A model generated the notes under the pieces. The model did not search any database. It was not told the DNA's origin and saw only the letters and a program-made list of their open reading frames with translations. Both the position numbers and the translations under genes were made by a program. This document shows positions 17,812 to 25,862 of a stretch of DNA of 51,353 bases, in pieces; within the stretch, counting starts at the first letter, position 1; each line of letters opens with the position of its first letter. The DNA is from Paludibacteraceae bacterium. GTDB lineage: Bacteria > Bacteroidota > Bacteroidia > Bacteroidales > Paludibacteraceae. The DNA is taken from the NCBI GenBank assembly GCA_017450685.1, contig JAFSTB010000027.1:1-51353 (forward strand). Reading direction: 5' to 3'.

Positions 17812-17842
17812 CAAAGGTACGAACAATTTTGGAAACAACAAA
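17812..17842 (-). promoter_or_regulatory. Promoter of the tRNA-Leu/lipoprotein transcript
   Basis: Minus-strand TACCTTTG at 17819-17812 and TTTG at 17842-17839 are separated by 19 bp, and the box ends 15 bp before the tRNA 5' end. The -33 box abuts the M16 peptidase ATG (17844) on the other strand. Confidence 0.7.
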
Positions 17843-17843
17843 A

Positions 17844-19097
17844 ATGAGCCCTACTTTTTATGATATTTTGCCTAACGGCATACAGATAGTTCATCGATAC
17901 AACCCGTCCTCAGTAGCATACATAGGCATATTGGTAGGTGCAGGTACACGACACGAAGAAGAGAATGAAAACGGTATGGCACACTATATTGAACATACCC
18001 TCTTCAAAGGTTGCCGAATAGGTGACAGAACATTATCCGCAAGACAAATAATAGAGCGCGTGGAAGGTGTAGGCGGAGAAATAAATGCCTATACCACCAA
18101 AGAAGAAACAGTGTTCTACGCCGCCACACCGCAACCGTATATCAAACGCACACTCGAACTGATAGCCAACCTCGTCTTCCAACCCACGTTCCCTAAAGAA
18201 GAGACCGACAAAGAGTTACGCGTTATCTTCGACGAGATAGAGAGTTATAACGACAGCCCCTCCGAACTTATCTACGACGACTTCGAGTCACTTCTCTTCG
18301 CCGGACATCCGCTCTCACAGCCTATTCTCGGAACAAGAAAAACATTGCGTCGTATCAACCGTTCGTCACGCTACCCGCTCAAATGGATGCACCGGCACTA
18401 CAACACCGAACGAATAGTCATCTTCTCACAAGGCAACATCCCTTTCCCACGCCTCAAACAAACGATAGAAAAAGTGCTATCCGTCATCCCACTCAAACAC
18501 TTCACCTCTTCATTCACACCCACCACACCACCCCAACCGACCGTTAAACCCTCCACCATCAACTTCCGCAAACATACACACCAGACGCATATTATGCTCG
18601 GTGCACAAGCCTACCCTTTAGGCGACAAACGACAACTCACTACCTACCTGCTCAATCATATCTTAGGCGGGGGTAACCTCTCTTCAAGACTGAATATGAG
18701 TCTTAGAGAGAAACGCGGACTGGTCTATACCGTCGAATCACAATTTACACCTCTGAGCGATTGCGGTTATTGGAGCGTCTATTTTGCCACCGAAAACCAA
18801 CATAAAGATGAATGTTTGACCCTTTGCAGGCTGGAAATGAAACGACTACGTGACAAATCGTTGTCCTCACTACAACTCAAACGTATTCTTCAACAACTAC
18901 GCGGACAAATGGCAATAGCCGCTGAAAATCAAGAAAACAACGTCCTTACAATGGGCAAACAGATGCTCTATTTTCACACCGCTCCGACGTGGGAAGAGAC
19001 CTTTGCCCAACTCGAACAAATCACTCCTCAGGAGATTCAGGACGTGGCAAACGAACTGTTTGACGAAAGCCGCCTTTGTATGCTTTCGTACTGCTGA
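17844..19097 (+). CDS. M16-family zinc peptidase
   Basis: The protein has 417 residues. It has the inverted zinc motif of M16 peptidases, HxxEH, as MAHYIEHTLFKG near residue 45. A downstream glutamate in ELRVIFDEIESYNDSP (about residue 130) is the third ligand. The second half has the usual RGLVYTVES motif (about residue 295). There is no signal peptide, so it is probably cytoplasmic or exported by an unclear route; many Bacteroidota have such a single-domain M16 protein of unknown substrate. The start at 17844 is the first ATG, and a TTG five codons upstream is unlikely. A weak -7-like CAATTTTG is at 17824-17831. Confidence 0.9.
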   Translation: MSPTFYDILPNGIQIVHRYNPSSVAYIGILVGAGTRHEEENENGMAHYIEHTLFKGCRIGDRTLSARQIIERVEGVGGEINAYTTKEETVFYAATPQPYIKRTLELIANLVFQPTFPKEETDKELRVIFDEIESYNDSPSELIYDDFESLLFAGHPLSQPILGTRKTLRRINRSSRYPLKWMHRHYNTERIVIFSQGNIPFPRLKQTIEKVLSVIPLKHFTSSFTPTTPPQPTVKPSTINFRKHTHQTHIMLGAQAYPLGDKRQLTTYLLNHILGGGNLSSRLNMSLREKRGLVYTVESQFTPLSDCGYWSVYFATENQHKDECLTLCRLEMKRLRDKSLSSLQLKRILQQLRGQMAIAAENQENNVLTMGKQMLYFHTAPTWEETFAQLEQITPQEIQDVANELFDESRLCMLSYC

Positions 19098-19124
19098 CAT
19101 TGCAATTCGGACATTGCGATTTTG

Positions 19125-19145
19125 CGCCCCATAGGGCGTTTTTTT
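19125..19145 (+). terminator. Intrinsic terminator of the M16 peptidase gene
   Basis: CGCCC (19125-19129) pairs with GGGCG (19134-19138) around CATA, followed by seven T at 19139-19145. Confidence 0.85.
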
Positions 19146-19186
19146 ATAGTTATGATAAGAAAAAATCAATTTTTATATACAATTGT

Positions 19187-19217
19187 TTTGCACTTTGCAA
19201 GAAAACACCTATCTTTG
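19187..19217 (+). promoter_or_regulatory. Promoter of the SusC/SusD/Big_2 operon
   Basis: TTTG at 19187-19190 and TATCTTTG at 19210-19217 have a 19-bp spacer, about 57 bp upstream of the SusC-like ATG at 19274. Confidence 0.7.
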
Positions 19218-19273
19218 CCACCGAAAATGCGCAATTAAGTAACGCAAGCAAAAAATTAAATACATAACAATAT

Positions 19274-22200
19274 ATGAAAAAGGTAGTTACACTATTAACA
19301 TGCAGTTTGCTCGCTTTGGTTAGCATAGCGCAAACGAAGCAGATTAGTGGCGTAGTCGTGGATGAAGCAGGTATCGAAGTTATCGGTGCCAGCGTACAGG
19401 TGAAGGGTTCGACCCAAGGCACGATTACCGACATCGACGGTAAATTTGTGTTAGACGTTGATGCAGACGCTAAAGCGTTAATTGTTAAGTACATGGGGTA
19501 CCAAGACCAAGAGGTCGCTATTAAAGGCTCTAACATCAGAGTGGTTATGGTGGAAGACTCCAAACTCATTGAGGAAGTGGTGGTGACCGGTTACGGCAAC
19601 GTCTCCAAGGGTAGTTTTGCCGGTTCCGCTCAATCAGTCACATCTGAGAACATTGAGAAAAAGACCCCGTCAGAGATATCCAAAGCCATGGCAGGTGAGG
19701 TAGCAGGTGTGCAAGTGATTAACACATCCGGTCAACCAGGTTCCAGCGCATCTATCTATATCCGCGGTTTGGGTTCAATTCAAGGTTCACGCACACCTCT
19801 TATAATAGTGGACGGTGTTACCTACAACGGTACATTGGCTTCTATCAACCCGAGCGATATAGCCTCTTACACCGTCCTCAAAGACGCAACGGCAACCTCT
19901 CTTTACGGTAGCCGCGGTGCCAATGGTGTGGTTGTTATCACAACAAAGAAAGGTAAACAGGATGAAGATGCAAAGATTGACATAGAAGTAACCTACGGTG
20001 CCAATATGCACTTGCTGCCGCTGTATGAAGTTATAAGCGACCCGCAAGAATATGTTGAGATGTCGTGGCAGAGTTTATACAACGCCAACAACTATTCAGC
20101 ACAGATTGCATCGGATAACCTCTTCAGTGCCAAAGGATTGCCTACGATGTATCAGATGTGGGTTATTGACAATGACGCATACTCTAACAATCCCAACAGA
20201 GCTAACTACTACGGCAGAAACCTCATTGACGGAGAAGAGTTTATAGTAGCAGGTGTGCCCAACCCCAATTTCGGTAAGTTCCGCACCGACATACCTATTC
20301 GTCTGAAAGACCAATACAAGAACCTCACTTCTTGGGAAAAAGCCATCTTCCGCACAGGACAGAAAGCCAATGTAACAGCCAGTATCTCAGGCGGTAACCA
20401 GAAGATATCATACTTCACATCTTTCAACTACCTTAAAGATGAAGGTTATTATATCGGTTCAGACTTCGACCGCTTCACCACTCGTAGTAACATCGAGTTC
20501 CAAGCAAAGAAATGGCTCAAAGGTTCAATCAACATCGCCTACACCTATTCAAGTCTCAACAACCCCGGTCAAGGCGGAAACATGAACAACGGTTTTGCAT
20601 ACGTGAACGGTATTCCGCCTATCTACCCCGTATATGAATACAATGAGGATGGTACGGTAATGCTGGATAGCAAGACCGGTTCGAGCAAGTATGACTACGG
20701 TATGCACGAAGGTTCAGGTCGTGGTTTCGGTAGCGGTATCAACCCCGCCGGATCGCTCAAATACGACAAGGCTCTGACCAAACGTCACATGGTTTCGGTG
20801 AACGGAATGTTGGAGTTCAAACTCTACAAAGAGTTGAAACTGGAAGTAACCGTCGGCACACAATATAACGGTGTCAACTCGTCCAACCTGACCAATAAAT
20901 ACTACGGTGATGCTGCCGGTTTGGGTCGTATCGGCAAATCGCAAACCAACAGCACCTACTTCGAGTCAAAGCAGTTGATCAAATATAACACCACCATTGA
21001 TGCTCACACCATCGATGTGTTGGCAGGTCACGAATTGAGTTTCTCCCGCGCTTCTGGAATGGAAGGTGATATGGCTCGTATAGCCAATCCTGCCAGTCTG
21101 GAATGGGGTAATGCCATTCAGATGACAGGTATGTATTCATCGTCCAACGAGACTGCCTTACAGAGTGCTTTGGCACAAGCCAACTACACATACGACAACC
21201 GTTATATGCTGACAGGTAACTACCGCGCCGACGGTTCGTCGAAGTTTGCTAAAGGTAAACGTTGGGGACACTTCGGTTCAGTGGGTGCCGCTTGGCTCTT
21301 CACCAACGAGAAGTTTATGGAACCGGCTGAGAAGATACTCAAAAACGGTAAGTTACGTTTCTCTTGGGGTGTACTGGGTAACCAAGGTATATCGTCCGAC
21401 CTCTTCCAAGACCAATATAACATTGAATATGTGGACGGACAAGTGGGATATGTATGGGCATATAAAGGAGCGCCTGACATCACTTGGGAACGTACACAGA
21501 CTTACGATGCCGGTATCGAGTTCTCGCTTAGCAAATACGCTGACATTGAGTTCGACTACTTCTACAAACTCACCGACCATATGTTGATGCCTCGTTATCA
21601 GGCCACTTCAATGGGTTATTCGTCGGTTTGGATTAACGGTGGTGAGATGAGCAACCAAGGTGTGGAATTCCAAGTGAACGTACACGCGGTGGATATGCGT
21701 AACGTCAAGTTGGATATTCGTCTTAACGGTGCACACTATAAGAACAAAGTGCTGTCGCTGCCGAAAAACATCGATGATGATTCAGAGATGGATGTCAATG
21801 GTAGTATAGTGGCAGGTCACAGCCTCTTCGATTGGCGCTTGCGCGAGTATGTCGGTGTTAATCCTGAAAACGGTAAAGCAATGTATGTAGGTTACTATGA
21901 CAGCGACAAGGGTGGATTCGGCGACACAAAGAATGCCGACCTTATAACAGAAGAAGATATGGCAACATCAGGATATATCAACAACTATATTTCCGATGTC
22001 TATCTCTATCGTCTGCGTCACCCCAATGCACATATCGACACCGTTCATACCGACAATGCTGCATACTGCGGTGCTGACTTCGTAGGCAAATCGGCATCTC
22101 CCGCTTTGGCAGGTGGTTTCGGTATCGACTTGGAAGTGTACGGTGTCACACTTAACGTAACTTGCAGTTACGGCATCGGCGGCTACGGCTACGATAATAC

Positions 22201-22591
22201 CTACGCCACCTTGATGGGTAACGAGAAAGTGGGTAACCACAACTGGCACGTGGATATGCGTCGTGCTTGGACAAAACAAAACCCCAACACCGACGTTCCT
22301 GCTCTGAATAACGGCAATGATCCATACACCAACTCATCATCCACTCGCTTCCTGACCAGCAACTCATTCCTTAGTTTGAACAACATCCGCCTCGGATATA
22401 GTTTCCAAAAGAAACTCATTGAGAAGATTAAACTGAGCAAACTGGAGTTGTATGTACAAGCCGACAACCTTGCAGTGGCTTCAGCCCGTAAAGGTTACAA
22501 CCCGATGGTCAGCCTCGACGGTTCATCTGACGGTGGTTACCAATACACACCGCTGTCCACAATCATCGGTGGTATAAAAATTCAATTCTAA
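19274..22591 (+). CDS. SusC/RagA-family TonB-dependent outer-membrane transporter
   Basis: The protein has 1105 residues. After the signal peptide (MKKVVTLLTCSLLALVSIAQ) comes a carboxypeptidase-regulatory-like domain (about 24-95; ISGVVVDEAGIEVIGASVQV). A TonB-box/plug start follows (LIEEVVVTGYGNVSKGSFAG), then the plug (residues about 110-225, with the SusC signature SIYIRGLGSIQGSRTPLIIVDG and LKDATATSLYGSRGANGVV). The rest is a 22-strand barrel ending in an aromatic, IGGIKIQF. It forms the outer-membrane channel of a SusCD pair with the next gene, importing a glycan or peptide. No glycoside hydrolase or regulator adjoins it, so the cargo cannot be inferred. Confidence 0.95.
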   Translation: MKKVVTLLTCSLLALVSIAQTKQISGVVVDEAGIEVIGASVQVKGSTQGTITDIDGKFVLDVDADAKALIVKYMGYQDQEVAIKGSNIRVVMVEDSKLIEEVVVTGYGNVSKGSFAGSAQSVTSENIEKKTPSEISKAMAGEVAGVQVINTSGQPGSSASIYIRGLGSIQGSRTPLIIVDGVTYNGTLASINPSDIASYTVLKDATATSLYGSRGANGVVVITTKKGKQDEDAKIDIEVTYGANMHLLPLYEVISDPQEYVEMSWQSLYNANNYSAQIASDNLFSAKGLPTMYQMWVIDNDAYSNNPNRANYYGRNLIDGEEFIVAGVPNPNFGKFRTDIPIRLKDQYKNLTSWEKAIFRTGQKANVTASISGGNQKISYFTSFNYLKDEGYYIGSDFDRFTTRSNIEFQAKKWLKGSINIAYTYSSLNNPGQGGNMNNGFAYVNGIPPIYPVYEYNEDGTVMLDSKTGSSKYDYGMHEGSGRGFGSGINPAGSLKYDKALTKRHMVSVNGMLEFKLYKELKLEVTVGTQYNGVNSSNLTNKYYGDAAGLGRIGKSQTNSTYFESKQLIKYNTTIDAHTIDVLAGHELSFSRASGMEGDMARIANPASLEWGNAIQMTGMYSSSNETALQSALAQANYTYDNRYMLTGNYRADGSSKFAKGKRWGHFGSVGAAWLFTNEKFMEPAEKILKNGKLRFSWGVLGNQGISSDLFQDQYNIEYVDGQVGYVWAYKGAPDITWERTQTYDAGIEFSLSKYADIEFDYFYKLTDHMLMPRYQATSMGYSSVWINGGEMSNQGVEFQVNVHAVDMRNVKLDIRLNGAHYKNKVLSLPKNIDDDSEMDVNGSIVAGHSLFDWRLREYVGVNPENGKAMYVGYYDSDKGGFGDTKNADLITEEDMATSGYINNYISDVYLYRLRHPNAHIDTVHTDNAAYCGADFVGKSASPALAGGFGIDLEVYGVTLNVTCSYGIGGYGYDNTYATLMGNEKVGNHNWHVDMRRAWTKQNPNTDVPALNNGNDPYTNSSSTRFLTSNSFLSLNNIRLGYSFQKKLIEKIKLSKLELYVQADNLAVASARKGYNPMVSLDGSSDGGYQYTPLSTIIGGIKIQF

Positions 22592-22631
22592 TCAACGGGA
22601 AGTATAACAATCAAAAAGAAAAAGCACTTAT

Positions 22632-24296
22632 ATGAAAAAGAATATAATCATCATAGCAGTGGCTGCATTAGCACTCACAGCATGTAAAGACGATTTCTTG
22701 GAGCGTTATCCCGAAGGTGGAACGATTCGTCAAGATCAGTATGAGAAGTTGTCCGACCAGTTGGAAGGTTCAGTTCGCGGTTGCTACTCTAAGTTATACC
22801 AGATGGGCGGCTCTTCTCACGATGAGTTCGGCAAACGAAGCATTGACCTCTGGGGTGACATCCTCAGTTGCGACATCGCTCTCACCAACAAGACCTACGG
22901 CTGGCTCTATACCGACGAACAGATGCTCACCGTCAATCGTACAGGTACTATCTGGGGGCACTATTACAGCCAATTGCATAATATCAATGCCACCATCCTG
23001 GCTTTCAAAAACGGAAGCGACTTTGTGAAGCACTTGGAGACCTATGGTTATCCCACAGAAGTGGCATTGGACGAAAACGGCAAACCCTTGTATGACTATA
23101 CCGACAATGAATATGACCAAGCCATCCAATATGCACAGATCCTGTCACTTCGCGGATACATCTATTCAATGCTCGTTAAGTGGTACACACCCGTTCCGTC
23201 AGAAGAAACCGAATCGTTCAAAGGCTATACCATCGACACTTACGACTGCTGCCCGCTCTATACGGAAGATAACATGAACTCGCCTCAACCACTGGCTAAG
23301 TCAGCCGAGATTTATGAGCGTGTGTTCAACGATTTGTCCACCGCTATTCGTCTGTATGAGGAGTTTGGCTACGACTATGAGCGTTCCAGCAAGTTGGAGA
23401 TTGACCTTGATGTGGCACACGGCATCTTAGCACAAGCCTACTTGAACGAGGCTGTCTATCGCACAGGCGACGAACAGAAAGACCACCTGCAGAAAGCAAT
23501 CGACAACGCGCAAGCAGTTATTGACCGCGGTCGTTATGATTTCGTACCCAACAAAGAGATTCTTGAAAACGGCTTCAACAATATCAAAGATAAGAGTTGG
23601 ATGTGGGGACAAGAGGTGACAGTGGAAACGACCGGCGGTCTGAAGAGTTGGTTCGGACAAGTGGATATCCACTCATATAGTTACGCTTGGGCAGGTGACA
23701 CTAAGGTTATCGACCAAAACCTTTACGACCAGATACCTTCTTGGGACATACGCCGCTTGTGGTTCAACGATGGTCATAACAAGAAAACAGGCAAAGAGGA
23801 CACTAACTATAAGTTATGCCCCGACTATAAGTTCTTCTCTGCACAGAACCCCGAATCGACCCACGAGGACGATATCGACCGTGACTGGCTGAGCGACAAC
23901 GTCTTTATGCGTTACGAGAGTATGTACCTCATAGCAGCCGAAGCAGCCTATCGTGACGGTCAATATTCAAAGAGTGCTGACTACTTGAAAGAGATCACTT
24001 CACGTCGTATCAACACCGACGATTTTGAGGCTGAGGATGACTACAACGATTTCGTTAGCGGTTTGAGCGACCAAACTAAACTGCGCGATGCCATTGTACT
24101 TAACTGGCGCGTTGAGATGTGGGGTGAAGGTTATGGTTTGGAGACTTTCCGCCGTTGGTACGAACTGCCCCGCAGCCGTGGCGGTAACCACGACTACTTA
24201 GGAGGACAGGCTATCAAAGCAACGGACAGTAAGTTCAATATGCAAATACCGTCATCCGAAAGTACTTACAATCCAAACGTAAAAGATACCAAATAA
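22632..24296 (+). CDS. SusD/RagB-family surface lipoprotein
   Basis: The protein has 554 residues. A lipoprotein signal (MKKNIIIIAVAALALTAC) puts the lipid on Cys18, and the next residues KDDFLERYPEGG are typical of SusD. The fold is expected to be TPR-like helices; the C-terminal RYESMYLIAAEAAYRDGQ (about residue 425) and NWRVEMWGEGYGLETFRRW (about 485-505) are hallmarks of the family. It forms the lid over the SusC-like channel and binds the substrate at the cell surface. It follows SusC by 40 bp and is followed after 107 bp by a Big_2 lipoprotein, so the three form one uptake locus. Confidence 0.95.
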   Translation: MKKNIIIIAVAALALTACKDDFLERYPEGGTIRQDQYEKLSDQLEGSVRGCYSKLYQMGGSSHDEFGKRSIDLWGDILSCDIALTNKTYGWLYTDEQMLTVNRTGTIWGHYYSQLHNINATILAFKNGSDFVKHLETYGYPTEVALDENGKPLYDYTDNEYDQAIQYAQILSLRGYIYSMLVKWYTPVPSEETESFKGYTIDTYDCCPLYTEDNMNSPQPLAKSAEIYERVFNDLSTAIRLYEEFGYDYERSSKLEIDLDVAHGILAQAYLNEAVYRTGDEQKDHLQKAIDNAQAVIDRGRYDFVPNKEILENGFNNIKDKSWMWGQEVTVETTGGLKSWFGQVDIHSYSYAWAGDTKVIDQNLYDQIPSWDIRRLWFNDGHNKKTGKEDTNYKLCPDYKFFSAQNPESTHEDDIDRDWLSDNVFMRYESMYLIAAEAAYRDGQYSKSADYLKEITSRRINTDDFEAEDDYNDFVSGLSDQTKLRDAIVLNWRVEMWGEGYGLETFRRWYELPRSRGGNHDYLGGQAIKATDSKFNMQIPSSESTYNPNVKDTK

Positions 24297-24403
24297 ACGG
24301 TAAAATATTTGACAATCAAAAAAGTTATGCTTCATAGGTGCAGGTAATTGTACTATAAAGCATTACGAAATAGAAACAATTATTAACCCTCAATTATTAA
24401 CTT

Positions 24404-25735
24404 ATGAAGAAAGTTCTTTATGGAGTAATGATGCTCCTTGTGGTTTCAATGGTATTCATTGGCTGCAAAAAGTCATCAAACGATGACAACAACGGTGGTA
24501 ACGGTGGTGAAGAGACTACTGAAGTATCGTTTAACCTTTCAAAAGAGTCATTGATAATGCAAGTAGGTGATGTAGAGCGTCTGATTGCTGCCACCACCAA
24601 TTCCACAACTGCTAATTTCGTATGGGAGAGCAGCGATGAGTCAGTTGCTACAGTTACTACAACCACCAACACTGCCGCAGCTATCTCTTACGCTAACGTT
24701 AAGGCTGTTGGTAATGGTACTGCTAACATCATCTGCCGTGCAGGTGCTTCAATGCAAGTATGCGAAGTGACTGTAACCTCTGAGTTAGGTAAACAAAACT
24801 TTGATAAAGCTATCTTCAACTACACATTGGATGAGACAACCAACAAACCTTTGGAAGAAGACTTGATGAATGGCGGTAAAAAATATCCCGACCTGTTCCT
24901 TAACGCAACTGGCGATACTATTTGGTGCCAACACATCCGCGGCACTATGCTTTGGATGTCGAACATCTATTACGATAACACCGGTTTTCTTGCAGGCAGC
25001 AACGTAGGTTATATGGCTGTTGTACCTTGCTATCTTATCTACACCGATAAAGACTTGAACCCCGACTTTGCTGATTTGTTCTTGGATGAAGAGACTCAAG
25101 AATACTATCCTATCGTCTTCCGCACCGGTTGGTATGCCACCACAGAAGATACCGATGAATCACTTGGTATGGAGCAAGGTAAAGTGGTTAATGAGGCTGA
25201 ATATATTACTCACGTTTCTCAAGCCATGGTTGCTTTCAACGGTCAAGACTACAGCACTATGTGGAACGAGCTGTACGCAGGCTACGATGTAGCATACACC
25301 GGCGGTTTGGTATATAGATATGCTTTAGACCAATCAGGCGAATATGCTAACTACGGTCCTTGCGCTTTGGTTGACTATGCTGTTGCTAAAGTTGACTATG
25401 CTCAAGCAGACTATAAATATATGAATGTTGTCAGCGAGTATGCTATGCGTTTGAAACCCATTGGCGGAACCGACTTGTTTGAGTTGGTTGGCGACGACAC
25501 TTTCCAACTGCCTCTTGGTGTTGAGACAGAGGTTGACGAACAAGGTAATGTGGTTGTTACCGGTACTGAAATTGTCTTTGGCAACAATGTTACATTCGAC
25601 AATATCGTATCCTTCAGTGCTCCTCGCGGCAATCGCGGTATGTACGGCGTAGATGCTCAAAGCCTCAAACAAATGAAAGCAATGCCTGCTATCGCTCCCG
25701 CTAAGATTCTCAACCGTGTAAGCTTCAACAAATAA
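24404..25735 (+). CDS. Surface lipoprotein with Big_2 (Ig-like) domain, third gene of the SusCD locus
   Basis: The protein has 443 residues. The lipoprotein signal MKKVLYGVMMLLVVSMVFIGC leads to a KKSSNDDNNGGNGG linker. Residues about 40-128 form a bacterial Ig-like group 2 domain (LSKESLIMQVGDVERLIAAT, then WESSDESVATV and VKAVGNGTANIIC). The remainder (about 130-443) is Tyr-, Asp- and Asn-rich with no family I recognise. By position it corresponds to the SusE/SusF-like surface lipoproteins that assist a SusCD complex in ligand capture. The codons are more AT-rich than in neighbouring genes, as is common for abundant surface lipoproteins. A strong terminator (25773-25810) ends the operon. 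Confidence 0.85.
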   Translation: MKKVLYGVMMLLVVSMVFIGCKKSSNDDNNGGNGGEETTEVSFNLSKESLIMQVGDVERLIAATTNSTTANFVWESSDESVATVTTTTNTAAAISYANVKAVGNGTANIICRAGASMQVCEVTVTSELGKQNFDKAIFNYTLDETTNKPLEEDLMNGGKKYPDLFLNATGDTIWCQHIRGTMLWMSNIYYDNTGFLAGSNVGYMAVVPCYLIYTDKDLNPDFADLFLDEETQEYYPIVFRTGWYATTEDTDESLGMEQGKVVNEAEYITHVSQAMVAFNGQDYSTMWNELYAGYDVAYTGGLVYRYALDQSGEYANYGPCALVDYAVAKVDYAQADYKYMNVVSEYAMRLKPIGGTDLFELVGDDTFQLPLGVETEVDEQGNVVVTGTEIVFGNNVTFDNIVSFSAPRGNRGMYGVDAQSLKQMKAMPAIAPAKILNRVSFNK

Positions 25736-25772
25736 ACAATAGAGATATTATATAGAGCAATATCTTTATTAC

Positions 25773-25810
25773 AAAAAAAGCGAGTATCATTGCGATACCC
25801 GCTTTTTTTT
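25773..25810 (+). terminator. Terminator of the SusCD operon, overlapping the next promoter
   Basis: The stem is AAAAAAAGCG-A-GTATC (25773-25788) with GATAC-C-CGCTTTTTTTT (25794-25810), around the loop ATTGC, with one A-C mismatch. The last T bases plus G25811 form the TTTG (-33) of the following promoter. Confidence 0.9.
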
Positions 25811-25839
25811 GTGCAATCAACTTATAATCCGTACCTTTG
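25808..25839 (+). promoter_or_regulatory. Promoter of the MurF-Alr gene, -33 box made from the terminator tail
   Basis: TTTG at 25808-25811 and TACCTTTG at 25832-25839 have a 20-bp spacer. The leader to the ATG at 25863 is about 20 nt, which favours that start over the ATG at 25851. Confidence 0.7.
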
Positions 25840-25862
25840 CAGGGTCAAAAATGAAGAGAATT

